This document shows, one piece after another, positions 49,868 to 58,828 of a DNA stretch of 64,000 bases. Position numbers and translations under genes: made by a program. The notes under the pieces were generated by a model, which did not search any database, was not told the origin of the DNA, and saw nothing but the letters and a program-made list of their open reading frames with translations. How positions within the stretch are numbered: position 1 is the stretch's first letter; each line of letters begins with the position of its first letter. The DNA comes from an uncultured Oscillospiraceae bacterium (GTDB lineage Bacteria; Bacillota; Clostridia; Oscillospirales; Oscillospiraceae), in the NCBI GenBank assembly GCA_947627285.1, contig CANQVL010000006.1, positions 21,363 through 85,362 of the forward strand. The letters are read 5' to 3'.

Positions 49868-51584
49868 GATTCATTGCCCAGTCAGCGTACCGTGCTGTCT
49901 TCTCCTTTGCCTCGGGCATATTCTCGCCCCGGCAGAGGACATATACCTTGACCTTCGGCTCGGTGCCGGAGGGACGGACGATGATGACGGTTCCGTCGGT
50001 GAGGACGAAGGACAGCACGTTGGAGCCGGAGAGCTCCATCTTCTCCACCTTCCCGGTGGCGGCGTCCCTTTCGGAGCCGTCCTTGTAGTCCCGGTAGAGC
50101 CTTATATCCTGTCCGGCGATCTGGGCGGGAGGGTCGTTCCTGAGCCCGTCCATCAGCGCCTTCATCTTCTTCTGCCCGTCAAGTCCGGGCATGACCAGGT
50201 TCAGGGTCTTCTCCAGGTAAGCGCCGTACTTCTCATAGAGCGCGTCCAGGGCGTCCACAAGGGCGATGCCCTGGGAGGCGTACCACGCCGCCATCTCGCA
50301 AATGATGAGCGAGGCGGTGACGGCGTCCTTGTCCCTCACATAGTCGCCGAACATGTAGCCGTAGGACTCCTCAAAGGAGAATATCACCTTTCCCTGTCCC
50401 GATTCCTCCAGGGTGTTCTTCTTCTCGGCGAGGAACTTAAAGCCCGTGAAGGTGTCATAGAACTGGAGCCCGTTCTTCTCCGCCACGGCGCGGGCCATCT
50501 CGGAGGAGACGATGGACTTGAGGGCGACGGGGTTCTCCGGCATGGTCCCGGCGCGCCTTTTCGCGCCGATGATGTAATCGAGAAGCAGAACGCCGGTCTG
50601 GTTGCCGGTGAAGGGTATGAACTTGCCGTCGTGGTCGCGCACCATGATGCCCACCCGGTCAGCGTCCGGGTCGGAGCCCAGGATAAAGTCCGCCCCCACC
50701 TTGTCCGCCAGCTCAATGCACAGGTAGAAGCCCTCAGGATTTTCGGGGTTGGGGGATTTGACGGTGGGGAAGTCGCCGTCCTTGACCATCTGCTTCTCCT
50801 CGCAGTAAACGTGCTTGAGCCCCAGCCGCTTCAGCGCCTCGGGGATAAGCACCCTGCCGGTGCCGTGGAAGGGGGTGTAGACCATCTTGAAGGTGTCCGC
50901 AACCTTTTCGATTACGGCGGGGTCGTTGCGCTGTGCCATGACGTTTGCAAGGAACTTCTCGTCGGTCTCGGAGCCCATGAGGACTATCTTGCCCTCCGCC
51001 ACAGCCTCGTCGAAGTCCACGGTCTTCACGCAGTCAAATACGTCCAGCTTCGCCATTTTTGCCGCCACCTGGTCGGCGTGCTGCGGGGGCAGCTGAGCGC
51101 CGTCCTCCCAGTAAACCTTGTAGCCGTTGTACTCCCTGGGGTTGTGGGAGGCGGTGATGTTGATTCCGGCTATGCACTTGTACTCCCTTATGGCGAAGGA
51201 GAGCTCGGGTGTGGGGCGCATCTCGTCAAAGAGACGGACGAATATCCCGTTTGCCGCCATGACCCTGGCGGCCTCGTGGGCAAAGACCTCCGAATTGTTG
51301 CGGCAGTCGTAGCAAACGGCGACGCCGCGCTTCACCGCCTCGGGGCCCTCCGCCAGTATGACCTCGGCAAATGCCTGGGTGGTGTGGCGAATGACGTGGA
51401 CGTTCATGCGGTTGAGGCCCACCGCCATTGTGCCGCGAAGTCCGGCGGTGCCAAACTCAAGCTGGGCGATGAAGCGGGATTCGATCTCCTTCTCGTCCCC
51501 GGCGATGGACTGGAGCTCGGCCTTCTCCTCCGCAGACAGGGCGGGGGAAGCAAGCCATTTTTCGTAGGTGTCACGGTAGCTCAT
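49857..51584 (-). CDS. pgcA: Phosphoglucomutase/phosphomannomutase
   Basis: The 575-residue product is an alpha-D-phosphohexomutase of the PgcA type: the catalytic serine in NITASHNPREYNGYK, the metal loop SDPDADRVGI, the sugar loop FSFEESYGYMFGD and the phosphate loop IVRPSGTEPKVKVY. It interconverts glucose-1- and glucose-6-phosphate for glycogen, teichoic acid or nucleotide-sugar synthesis. The length fits PgcA (about 580). The last codons form one arm of a perfect hairpin, followed by the intergenic repeat. It lies 3 bp after the DUF2007-like gene. Confidence 0.95.
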   Translation of the reverse strand: MSYRDTYEKWLASPALSAEEKAELQSIAGDEKEIESRFIAQLEFGTAGLRGTMAVGLNRMNVHVIRHTTQAFAEVILAEGPEAVKRGVAVCYDCRNNSEVFAHEAARVMAANGIFVRLFDEMRPTPELSFAIREYKCIAGINITASHNPREYNGYKVYWEDGAQLPPQHADQVAAKMAKLDVFDCVKTVDFDEAVAEGKIVLMGSETDEKFLANVMAQRNDPAVIEKVADTFKMVYTPFHGTGRVLIPEALKRLGLKHVYCEEKQMVKDGDFPTVKSPNPENPEGFYLCIELADKVGADFILGSDPDADRVGIMVRDHDGKFIPFTGNQTGVLLLDYIIGAKRRAGTMPENPVALKSIVSSEMARAVAEKNGLQFYDTFTGFKFLAEKKNTLEESGQGKVIFSFEESYGYMFGDYVRDKDAVTASLIICEMAAWYASQGIALVDALDALYEKYGAYLEKTLNLVMPGLDGQKKMKALMDGLRNDPPAQIAGQDIRLYRDYKDGSERDAATGKVEKMELSGSNVLSFVLTDGTVIIVRPSGTEPKVKVYVLCRGENMPEAKEKTARYADWAMNLGA

Positions 51585-51587
51585 GTT

Positions 51588-51917
51588 TTATTCCTCCTCA
51601 TTAATGTTTTCAATGCTTTCAATATCTGAATAGTCCGCGCTGATAATATTTTTCGCGTCCTCAAGCATGGATCTGGGGACGAAAATATCCTTGCCGAAGC
51701 CCGACTGCCCCAGCACCACCTTCCCCAGAGCGCCGTCCAGAGGGTAGCGGCTGAGACTTGGCACGCCGAAGGCCCAGAGCATATTCTGCTCAAGCCCTAT
51801 CTCCGACTCCGAGCCCGTCTTGCGCTCAAGAAATACCGGCTCCTCAGGCTCGCCGGAGGGGGTGACGGGCCAGTTGCCCGTGATCCCGGTCTTGAAATTG
51901 ACGGACCAGCCTTCCAT
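51588..51917 (-). CDS. Small DUF2007-like protein
   Basis: The 109-residue product has a tail resembling the DUF2007 (putative signal-transducing) family: EIGLEQNMLWAFGVPSLSRY, then GALGKVVLGQSGFGKDIFVP and RSMLEDAKNII, like the usual pattern of a helix, a short strand and a V-P-x-x-x-x-x-A motif. The role of the family is unknown; it often occurs near enzymes of central metabolism. It has a good GAGGTGAT ribosome site and lies between rlmH and pgcA, so the three form an operon with murA possibly upstream. Confidence 0.72.
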   Translation of the reverse strand: MEGWSVNFKTGITGNWPVTPSGEPEEPVFLERKTGSESEIGLEQNMLWAFGVPSLSRYPLDGALGKVVLGQSGFGKDIFVPRSMLEDAKNIISADYSDIESIENINEEE

Positions 51918-51926
51918 AGTATCACC

Positions 51927-52406
51927 TCACTTGTGGTATTTCCCGCCGTTCATTATGGAAAACGCCCTGTAGATCTGCTCCAGCACCATCACCCTCGCCA
52001 GGTGGTGGGGGAAGGTCATGGGCGACATGGAGAGCCTCAGGTCCGCCGCGTCCTTGACGCTCCCGTGCAGGCCGTCTGAGCCCCCGATGATGAAGGCGAG
52101 CCTCGACGTCTTCCGCGAGAGCCCCTCTATGGTTACGGCAAGCTCCTCGGAGCTCATCTCAACGCCCTCGACGCACATGGCTATCGCCGCCGCGCCCTTG
52201 GGGACGGCCCTTTTTATTGCCTCAGCCTCCCTGAGAAGGCAGGCGTCGGTCTCCGCGGCGGAGGGGGCGGAGCTTTTCCGCTCCTCGGAAAGCTCCAGGA
52301 CCGAAATTTTGCAAAACGCGCCCAGGCGCTTTATGTACTCGGCGCAGGCGTCAAGATAAAACCTCTCCTTGAGCCTGCCCACGCAGATAAGTGTAATATC
52401 AAGCAT
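51927..52406 (-). CDS. rlmH: 23S rRNA pseudouridine1915-N3 methyltransferase RlmH
   Basis: The 159-residue product is a complete SPOUT-class RlmH: it starts MLDITLICVGRLKERFYLDA and has the SAM-binding knot with FIIGGSDGLHGSV and the C-terminal MTFPHHLARVMVLEQIYRAF and GGKYHK. It methylates m3-pseudouridine in helix 69 of 23S rRNA. Length matches the family exactly. It lies 9 bp before the DUF2007-like gene. Confidence 0.96.
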   Translation of the reverse strand: MLDITLICVGRLKERFYLDACAEYIKRLGAFCKISVLELSEERKSSAPSAAETDACLLREAEAIKRAVPKGAAAIAMCVEGVEMSSEELAVTIEGLSRKTSRLAFIIGGSDGLHGSVKDAADLRLSMSPMTFPHHLARVMVLEQIYRAFSIMNGGKYHK

Positions 52407-52420
52407 ATCATCAAAGCTAA

Positions 52421-52440
52421 GGGGGCATAAATATGCCCCC
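52421..52440 (-). terminator. Hairpin between murA and rlmH
   Basis: GGGGGCATA, AA, TATGCCCCC: perfect 9 bp stem between the murA stop and the rlmH start, without a T tract. Possible terminator or processing site. Confidence 0.5.
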
Positions 52441-52451
52441 GCGTCAGATCC

Positions 52452-53750
52452 TCAGCCTATCTTGATTATCTCCTGCTCCTCAGGGTCGGGTATATCGACG
52501 CTCTCGATGTCCGCGCCGACGGCGCGGAGCTTTTCCACCAGGTCCTCATAGCCGCGCTCGATGTAGTCAACGCCCTCGATCTCCGTGACGCCCTGGGCGC
52601 ACAGTCCGGCGATCACCATCGCGGCGCCGGCGCGCAGGTCCCACGCCGTGACGTTTGCGCCCGTCAGCCGGTCAACGCCCTCGATTATCGCCTTGCGCCC
52701 GTCTACGGTGATGTTTGCGCCCATCTTCAAAAGCTCATTGACGTACTTGTACCTGGTGTCCCAGACGCCCTCGGTTATGGTGCTGGTGCCGTGGGCAAGG
52801 CACAGCACGGTGGCTATCTGCGGCTGCATATCCGTGGGGAAGCCGGGGTAGGGCAGGGTCTTTACGTTTATGCGGCGCAGGGGCTTTGTGCGGGTGACCA
52901 GCATCTGGTCCTCGCCCTCCTCAATGCTGACGCCCATCTCCTCCAGCTTGCCGGTTATGCAGTCCATGTGCTTGGGGATGATGTTCTTTATGACCAGGCT
53001 CCCGCCCGTTCCGGCGACAGCCGCCATATAGGTCCCCGCCTCTATCTGGTCGGGAATGAGGGCGTAGCTTCCCCCTGAAAGGCGCTTGACGCCCCGGATC
53101 TTTATGACGTTGGTGCCCGCGCCCCGGATGTCCGCGCCCATGGCGTTGAGGAAGTTCGCCACGTCAACTATGTGCGGCTCCCTCGCCACGTTCTCTATGC
53201 GCGTCACGCCCTCGGCAAAGCAGGCGGCGAGCATGATGTTTATCGTAGCGCCCACGGAGGCAACGTCCAGGTATATCTCCGCGCCGCGCAGCCCGTTTTC
53301 CGCCCTTGCCACCACGAGCCCGTTCTTTACCTCCACCTCGGCGCCCAGGGCTATGAAGCCCTTTACGTGCTGGTCGATGGGACGCACGGAGCCGAAGTTG
53401 CACCCGCCGGGCATGGCGACCACCGCCTCGCCGAAGCGCCCGAGGAGCGCGCCGATGAGGTAGTAGCTCGCCCGGATCTTCGTCATGATGTCAAAGTCCG
53501 CGCGGGCGCGCTTCACATTGGAGCAGTCGATGTCCATGGTGTGCCTGTCCACGGTGCGGACACGGGCGCCCATGCGCTTTAGAATGTTCAAAAGCATTGT
53601 GACGTCGGAGATTTGGGGGATATTTTCAATGCGGCACACCCCGTCCACCAGCATGGCGGCGGGAATAATGGCAACCGCGGCGTTTTTCGCGCCGCTTATC
53701 TCAACCGTGCCGCGAAGCGGCCTTCCACCTTTGATAACATATTTTGTCAA
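52452..53750 (-). CDS. murA: UDP-N-acetylglucosamine 1-carboxyvinyltransferase
   Basis: MurA transfers enolpyruvate to UDP-GlcNAc, the first committed step of peptidoglycan synthesis. The 432-residue product has ISGAKNAAVAIIPAAML with the catalytic lysine, the flexible-loop cysteine in MPGGCNFGSVRPID (target of fosfomycin) and the repeated EPT folds. The active cysteine is present, so fosfomycin sensitivity is expected. Firmicutes often carry two paralogues (MurAA, MurAB); which one this is cannot be told from this window. Confidence 0.96.
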   Translation of the reverse strand: MTKYVIKGGRPLRGTVEISGAKNAAVAIIPAAMLVDGVCRIENIPQISDVTMLLNILKRMGARVRTVDRHTMDIDCSNVKRARADFDIMTKIRASYYLIGALLGRFGEAVVAMPGGCNFGSVRPIDQHVKGFIALGAEVEVKNGLVVARAENGLRGAEIYLDVASVGATINIMLAACFAEGVTRIENVAREPHIVDVANFLNAMGADIRGAGTNVIKIRGVKRLSGGSYALIPDQIEAGTYMAAVAGTGGSLVIKNIIPKHMDCITGKLEEMGVSIEEGEDQMLVTRTKPLRRINVKTLPYPGFPTDMQPQIATVLCLAHGTSTITEGVWDTRYKYVNELLKMGANITVDGRKAIIEGVDRLTGANVTAWDLRAGAAMVIAGLCAQGVTEIEGVDYIERGYEDLVEKLRAVGADIESVDIPDPEEQEIIKIG

Positions 53751-53907
53751 AGGCTCACCTTCCTAAAAAACCGAATCTCTACGTGTAATTATACCCGTCT
53801 TTGGGACGTAAATTCTACGTTTAATCAGTATATCATTCCCTGTGAGATTTTGCAACAATTTTTCACCAAAATTGGTAGACATAATTCGAGCTTGACAAAA
53901 TCAAGGA

Positions 53908-53936
53908 TTGACTGACGGCGTGAAATGAGTTAAAAT
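53908..53936 (+). promoter_or_regulatory. mrp promoter
   Basis: TTGACT, 17 bp, TAAAAT, about 40 bp before the TTG start of the Mrp gene. An upstream TTGACA at 53892 has no matching -10 box. Confidence 0.65.
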
Positions 53937-53976
53937 CTATGATATCAAAAAATGAATTCCAAGGGAGGAATTTACC

Positions 53977-54804
53977 TTGAGCGAAGAATGTACCCATGAC
54001 TGCTCCACCTGCGCCGCCAACTGCGCAAGCCGGGAGAAGAGGAACGAGGACCCCAAGGCGGGCAACCCCTCGTCAAACGTAAAAAAGGTCATCGCCGTCG
54101 TCTCCGGCAAGGGAGGCGTGGGCAAATCCATGGTGACGGCCCTGCTCGCCGCCGCCACGCGCCGCCGGGGAAAGTCCGTCGCCATAATGGACGCGGACAT
54201 CACCGGCCCCTCCATTCCCAAGATTTTCGGCGTCAATATGCGCGCCCTGGGCGCCGAGGAGGGCATTATCCCCGCCGAGACACGCACGGGGATAGAGCTT
54301 ATGAGCATGAACCTCCTGTTGGACGACCCCACCGACCCGGTGGTGTGGCGCGGACCCATCATCGGCGGCGTGGTACAGCAGTTCTGGAAGGAGGTCTACT
54401 GGGGCGACGTGGACTATATGTTCGTGGATATGCCCCCGGGGACCGGCGACGTGCCCCTCACGGTATTCCAATCCATCCCCGTGGACGGCATCGTGATAGT
54501 CACCTCCCCCCAGGAGCTTGTCTCCGTCATCGTGGAGAAGGCGCTGAAAATGGCGGAGCTCATGAGCATCCCCGTCCTGGGCGTGGTGGAGAATATGTCA
54601 TATTTTGAGTGCCCTGACTGCGGGAAAAAGCACTTCATTTACGGTCAGAGCCACCTTGAGGAGCTGGCGAAGGCCCACGGCATAGAGGTCACCGCCCGCC
54701 TGCCCATCGAGCCCGCCATTCCTGAGGCCGCCGACGCCGGGGACATCGAGGGCGTGGAGACAAATATGCTGGACGCCGTCCTCGCGGCGATCGAAAACGC
54801 GTAA
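53977..54804 (+). CDS. mrp: Mrp/NBP35-type Fe-S cluster carrier ATPase
   Basis: The 275-residue product starts with TTG behind AGGGAGG. It has an N-terminal cysteine motif (CTHDCSTCAANCAS, four Cys as in Nbp35-type proteins), the deviant Walker A SGKGGVGKSMVTALLA near residue 43 and the C-terminal cluster site YFECPDCGKKH near 210, a CPxC motif. Such proteins bind a labile 4Fe-4S cluster and help load Fe-S enzymes. The extra N-terminal Cys motif is common in anaerobes. It is followed after 50 bp by the isomerase-like gene. Confidence 0.93.
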   Translation: MSEECTHDCSTCAANCASREKRNEDPKAGNPSSNVKKVIAVVSGKGGVGKSMVTALLAAATRRRGKSVAIMDADITGPSIPKIFGVNMRALGAEEGIIPAETRTGIELMSMNLLLDDPTDPVVWRGPIIGGVVQQFWKEVYWGDVDYMFVDMPPGTGDVPLTVFQSIPVDGIVIVTSPQELVSVIVEKALKMAELMSIPVLGVVENMSYFECPDCGKKHFIYGQSHLEELAKAHGIEVTARLPIEPAIPEAADAGDIEGVETNMLDAVLAAIENA

Positions 54805-54854
54805 ATCAAAGGAAAAACCAATTTATTTATATACTATTAAGGAGGTAACCTGTC

Positions 54855-56333
54855 ATGTGCAGCAACATCCCCGAAGTAAAGCTTGGCATCGTCGCGGTTT
54901 CCCGCGACTGCTTCCCCATCGCGCTGTCAACCCAGAGACGCAAAAACATCGTCGCCGCCTATCCCGGCGAGCTCTACGAGTGCCCCATAACCGTGGAGAA
55001 CGAGCAGGACGCCCTCAAGGCCGTTGAGGACGTGAAGACCGCCGGCTGCAACGCCCTTGTTGTATTCCTGGGCAACTTCGGCCCCGAGACGCCGGAGACC
55101 CTCATCGCCCAGAAGTTCGACGGCCCCTGCATGTACGTCGCCGCCGCCGAGGGCGACGGGGACATGATAAACGGCAGAGGCGACGCCTACTGCGGTATGC
55201 TCAACTGCTCGTATAACCTGGGTATGCGCCACCTCAGGGGCTATATCCCCGAATACCCCGTGGGCACATCTGAGGACATAGCCGGCATGATCGCCGACTT
55301 CGTCCCTGTAGCCCGGGCGATAATAGGCGTGAAGAATCTCAAGATAATCACCTTCGGGCCCCGTCCCCAGGACTTTTTCGCCTGCAACGCCCCCATAAAG
55401 GGGCTCTACGAGCTGGGCGTGGAGATCGAGGAGAACTCCGAGCTCGACCTTCTGGTGAGCTGCAAGGCCCACGCCGGCGACCCGCGTATACCCGCCCTCT
55501 GCGCTGAGATGGCGGCTGAGATGGGCGAGGGACGGTACTTCCCGGAGATGAACGAGCGCCTTGCCCAGTTTGAGCTGACGCTCCTTGACTGGGCGGAAAA
55601 GCACAAGGGCGCGCGTAAATACGTGGCCTTCGCCAACAAGTGCTGGCCCGCGTTCCCGGAATCCTTCGGCTTCGAGCCCTGCTACGTAAACTCCCGCCTC
55701 GCCGCCAGGGGCATACCCGTCGCCTGCGAGGTGGACATCTACGGCGCCCTCAGCGAGTACATAGGAGCCTGCGTCACGGGCGACGCGGTGACGCTGCTGG
55801 ATATAAACAACTCCGTGCCCAAGTACATCTACGACGAGGACATAAAGGGCAAATTCGACTGCAAGCTCACGGACACCTTCATGGGCTTCCACTGCGGCAA
55901 CACGCCGGAGTGCAAGATGTGCGAGAGCCGCGCCATCAAGTACCAGCTTATACAGCACAGGCTTTTAGAGCCGGAGGGGTCCGAGCCGGACTTCACCCGC
56001 GGCACCCTGGAGGGAGACATCGCCCCCGGCGACATCACGTTCTACCGCCTCCAGTGCGACAGCGAGGGCAGCCTTCGCTCCTACGTGGCTGAGGGACAGG
56101 TGCTCCCCGTCGCCACCCGCAGCTTCGGCGGCATAGGCGTATTCGCCATACCCGAGATGGGGCGCTTCTACCGCCACGTGCTCATCGAGAAGCGTTATCC
56201 GCACCACGGCGCCGTGGCCTTCGCCCACTGCGGCAAGGCGCTCTTCGAGGTCCTCAAGTACCTGGGCGTCAAGGACATAGCCCACAACCAGCCAAAATCC
56301 CTCCCCTACCCCACGGAGAACCCCTGGGGCTGA
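54855..56333 (+). CDS. L-fucose isomerase-like protein
   Basis: The 492-residue product has the three-domain layout of L-fucose/L-arabinose isomerases: LGIVAVSRDCFPI at the start, a middle domain with GPRPQDFFACNAPIKGLYELGVE, and a C-terminal metal region with CEVDIYGALSEYIG, TFMGFHCGNTPECKMC and a late GAVAFAHCGKAL histidine. Relatives interconvert aldoses and ketoses using Mn2+. There are several CxxC-like cysteine pairs. No sugar transporter or kinase gene is adjacent, so the physiological substrate is uncertain; a strong GGAGG ribosome site is present. Confidence 0.85.
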   Translation: MCSNIPEVKLGIVAVSRDCFPIALSTQRRKNIVAAYPGELYECPITVENEQDALKAVEDVKTAGCNALVVFLGNFGPETPETLIAQKFDGPCMYVAAAEGDGDMINGRGDAYCGMLNCSYNLGMRHLRGYIPEYPVGTSEDIAGMIADFVPVARAIIGVKNLKIITFGPRPQDFFACNAPIKGLYELGVEIEENSELDLLVSCKAHAGDPRIPALCAEMAAEMGEGRYFPEMNERLAQFELTLLDWAEKHKGARKYVAFANKCWPAFPESFGFEPCYVNSRLAARGIPVACEVDIYGALSEYIGACVTGDAVTLLDINNSVPKYIYDEDIKGKFDCKLTDTFMGFHCGNTPECKMCESRAIKYQLIQHRLLEPEGSEPDFTRGTLEGDIAPGDITFYRLQCDSEGSLRSYVAEGQVLPVATRSFGGIGVFAIPEMGRFYRHVLIEKRYPHHGAVAFAHCGKALFEVLKYLGVKDIAHNQPKSLPYPTENPWG

Positions 56334-56470
56334 GGACCAATTTTCACCTACAAACGCATTATACCACCGAACTAAGTAAAAGTCAAGCAAAATTTTAAAG
56401 TAAAGTAAAATACAGCAAGATTTGCAATGTTTTTGAACAGCGAAAACGCCAAAGTAATACACAGTAACGA
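56334..56470. other. Spacer between the isomerase-like gene and pyk
   Basis: AT-rich, with AAAGTAAAGTAAAATA-type short repeats; no gene seen. Confidence 0.5.
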
Positions 56471-56503
56471 AAAACCGGCGCCCCGCAGAGGGGCGCCGGT
56501 TTT
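56471..56503. terminator. Bidirectional terminator between the isomerase-like gene and pyk
   Basis: AAAACCGGCGCCCC, loop GCAGA, GGGGCGCCGGTTTT: perfect 14 bp stem with A/T ends on both sides, serving the two convergent genes. Confidence 0.9.
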
Positions 56504-56540
56504 ATATCGGAGAACAGTTTTATATAGGAGAATAATGCTT

Positions 56541-57953
56541 TCAGATATTCTCAATCTTTATGAGGTTGGTGTTGCCGCTTCTGCCGGTGGAGGCACCGCC
56601 GGTTATGACTATGCGGTCGCCGGGCTTCAGGTCGAAGTTCTCCTTGGCGAGGCGGGTCGCCATGTAAAAGAGGACGTCGGTGGAGTTGTACTGCTCCGAG
56701 AGGGCGGGACAGACGCCCCAGGATAGCCCCAGCTTGCGCCAGCTCTTCTCGTCGGTGGTGACGCCCAGAATGTCCACGGGGCAGCGGAAGCGGGAGACCA
56801 TGCGGACGGTTTTGCCGGAGAGGGAGCAGACGGCTATGACCTTGGCGTCCACGTCGATCGCCATGCCGCAGGTGGCGTGGCTTATGGCGTCCACGGTGTT
56901 GTGTATGTTGAAGTTGAAGGTGCGGAACTGCTCGTCAAAGTCGATGCCGCGCTCCGCCTCCTCGGCTATCTTCGCCATGGTCTGGACCACCAGGACCGGG
57001 TGCTTGCCGGAGGCCGTCTCGCCGGAGAGCATGATGGCGGAGGTCCCGTCGTAGACGGCGTTTGCCACGTCGGAGATCTCGGCGCGGGTGGGACGGGGCT
57101 TTTCTATCATGGATTCCAGCATTTCGGTGGCGGTTATCGCCATCTTTCCCAGCAGCCGGCACTTGGTTATGAGGTGCTTCTGGATGCCGGGCAGCTCCTC
57201 AAAGGGTATCTCAACGCCCAGATCGCCCCGGGCGACCATGATGCCGTCGCACTCGGCGCATATCTCCTCGATGTTCTCGACGCCGGCGCGGTTCTCTATT
57301 TTTGCGATTATGTCAATTCCCTTGACATTGTGCTCCGCCAGCAGCGCCTTGATGTCCCTGATGTTCTGCGCCTCGGAGACGAAGGAGCAGGCTATGAAGT
57401 CCACGTCGTTGGCGACGCCGAAGAGTATGTCCGCCTTGTCCTGCTCGGAGAGGTAGATCTGCTTCAGGACCTTGCCGGGGAAGGCCATGGACTTGCGGTC
57501 GGAGAGGACGCCGCCCTCCACCACAGTGGTGACGACCTCCTTTTTGGTGGTCCCGGTGACCTTGAAGGTCAAAAGCCCGTTGTTGAGGAGGATGGTGTCG
57601 CCGGGCTGGAGCTCCTGGGGGAGCCCCTCGTAGCTGACGGAGACGCGCTCCTGATTGCCGACGATGTCCTCGGTGGTGAAGGTGAAGGTGTCGCCCTCGT
57701 TGAGGGCGATCTTGCCGTTCTCAAAGGTGCGTATGCGGTACTCCGGGCCCTTTGTGTCCAGAAGGATCGCTATGGGCAGATTCAGCTTTTCCCTGACCTT
57801 CTTTATGAGGTCGATGGTGACCTGGTGGCTCTCATGGGTGCCGTGGGAGAAGTTGAGGCGTGCCACGTTCATTCCCGCGAGGCACATTTTTGTGAGCGTC
57901 TCCTCGTTGGCGCATGCCGGACCGATGGTGCAGACTATTTTTGTTTTTCTCAT
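56541..57953 (-). CDS. pyk: Pyruvate kinase
   Basis: The 470-residue product makes pyruvate and ATP from phosphoenolpyruvate, the last step of glycolysis. Hallmarks: MRKTKIVCTIGPACANEETL, NVARLNFSHGTHE, LDTKGPEYR, the active-site IIAKIENRAGVENIEEI and MVARGDLGVEIP, and ATEMLESMIEKPRPTRAE. It lacks the extra C-terminal PEP-utilizer-like domain found in bacilli. Own promoter at 58022-57994 and a shared terminator make a single-gene unit. Confidence 0.97.
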   Translation of the reverse strand: MRKTKIVCTIGPACANEETLTKMCLAGMNVARLNFSHGTHESHQVTIDLIKKVREKLNLPIAILLDTKGPEYRIRTFENGKIALNEGDTFTFTTEDIVGNQERVSVSYEGLPQELQPGDTILLNNGLLTFKVTGTTKKEVVTTVVEGGVLSDRKSMAFPGKVLKQIYLSEQDKADILFGVANDVDFIACSFVSEAQNIRDIKALLAEHNVKGIDIIAKIENRAGVENIEEICAECDGIMVARGDLGVEIPFEELPGIQKHLITKCRLLGKMAITATEMLESMIEKPRPTRAEISDVANAVYDGTSAIMLSGETASGKHPVLVVQTMAKIAEEAERGIDFDEQFRTFNFNIHNTVDAISHATCGMAIDVDAKVIAVCSLSGKTVRMVSRFRCPVDILGVTTDEKSWRKLGLSWGVCPALSEQYNSTDVLFYMATRLAKENFDLKPGDRIVITGGASTGRSGNTNLIKIENI

Positions 57954-57993
57954 GGGCGTGGAATCTCCCTTTCTTTAATTTGTTGATGACTAT

Positions 57994-58022
57994 ATTTTAT
58001 TAGCATTTCAACAAAACGTCAA
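57994..58022 (-). promoter_or_regulatory. pyk promoter
   Basis: On the minus strand TTGACG, 17 bp, TAAAAT, about 40 bp before the pyk start. Confidence 0.75.
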
Positions 58023-58052
58023 GGGATAAATTTGCGTTTTATCGGCAAAATA

Positions 58053-58673
58053 TCAAAATTGCTCCTCCCCGTCCTCTGAAAGCCGGACGGTGACGGCGGA
58101 GATCTCGTAGGCGGTCTTTTCCACGGGGGTGTCGTCCTCCATCTTTATGTAGGCGCGGCTCTGGAGCCTTCCGCGCACGGTGACGCGCGTCCCCGCCTCC
58201 CAGCCGGAGGTCCTGCGGGCGACGGCGCCCCAGGAGATACAGGGTATGTAGTCGCTCCTGCCGTAGGCGCGGGGGACGCCAAGCATCATGTCGCATATCT
58301 CCCTGCCCATGGGTGTGCGCCGCAGTGTGGGCTCCTTGCACAGCGTGCCCGTGAGCTCCACGGAGTTTTCAAAGTCCCCGTCGGTAAACTCCAGCTCCCT
58401 GGCGAGGACGGTTATTATGAGCCTGGGGCCAATGCCGGAGTGGTTGTTGTAGGAGCGGACCTCCCCGGACACCCTCAGCCGTGGGAGCGACCGGATCTCA
58501 AGGCTTGAAAGCATCGCCTCACTCACCACGATATTGACGACGTCCTCCGCCCCCGACAGCCGCCGCACGGAAAGGGGAAACTTGTAGTATATCCCGTCTC
58601 TGCTCTCGTGGGAGCGCTCAGGCTTGCCCGCCAGCGTCCCGCAAAGTGTCACAATGTCATTTGCTCTGTTCAT
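58053..58673 (-). CDS. Tandem OB-fold single-stranded DNA-binding-like protein
   Basis: The 206-residue product looks like two SSB-type OB folds in a row: first MNRANDIVTLCGTLAGKPER to about 95, then FENSVELTGTLCKEPTLRRT to the end, each starting with the V-x-L-x-G-x-L pattern of SSB. The second domain has a SSB-like WEAGTRVTVRGRLQSRAY strand. It lacks the acidic C-terminal tail that binds partner proteins, so it is not the main replicative SSB. It may bind single strands in sporulation or repair; role unknown. Single gene. Confidence 0.75.
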   Translation of the reverse strand: MNRANDIVTLCGTLAGKPERSHESRDGIYYKFPLSVRRLSGAEDVVNIVVSEAMLSSLEIRSLPRLRVSGEVRSYNNHSGIGPRLIITVLARELEFTDGDFENSVELTGTLCKEPTLRRTPMGREICDMMLGVPRAYGRSDYIPCISWGAVARRTSGWEAGTRVTVRGRLQSRAYIKMEDDTPVEKTAYEISAVTVRLSEDGEEQF

Positions 58674-58770
58674 CCTTTAACTCCTCCCGCGCCGCGTGGC
58701 GGTTTTTCTGTGAGAAGTATATGTGCGGGCGGGACCTGTTAGAATTTATAAAAGATTAAAGTTCAGGAGC

Positions 58771-58798
58771 TTGAATTGGGCGGCGAATGTGGTATACT
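58771..58798 (+). promoter_or_regulatory. popT promoter
   Basis: TTGAAT, 16 bp, TATACT, 30 bp before the popT start. Confidence 0.6.
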
Positions 58799-58828
58799 TA
58801 TCCGTGGAATTTTTGGGAGAATAGAGAT

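Noticed and set aside
53892..53897. TTGACA upstream of mrp as its -35 box
   Set aside because: No -10 box at correct distance; TTGACT at 53908 with TAAAAT is properly spaced.
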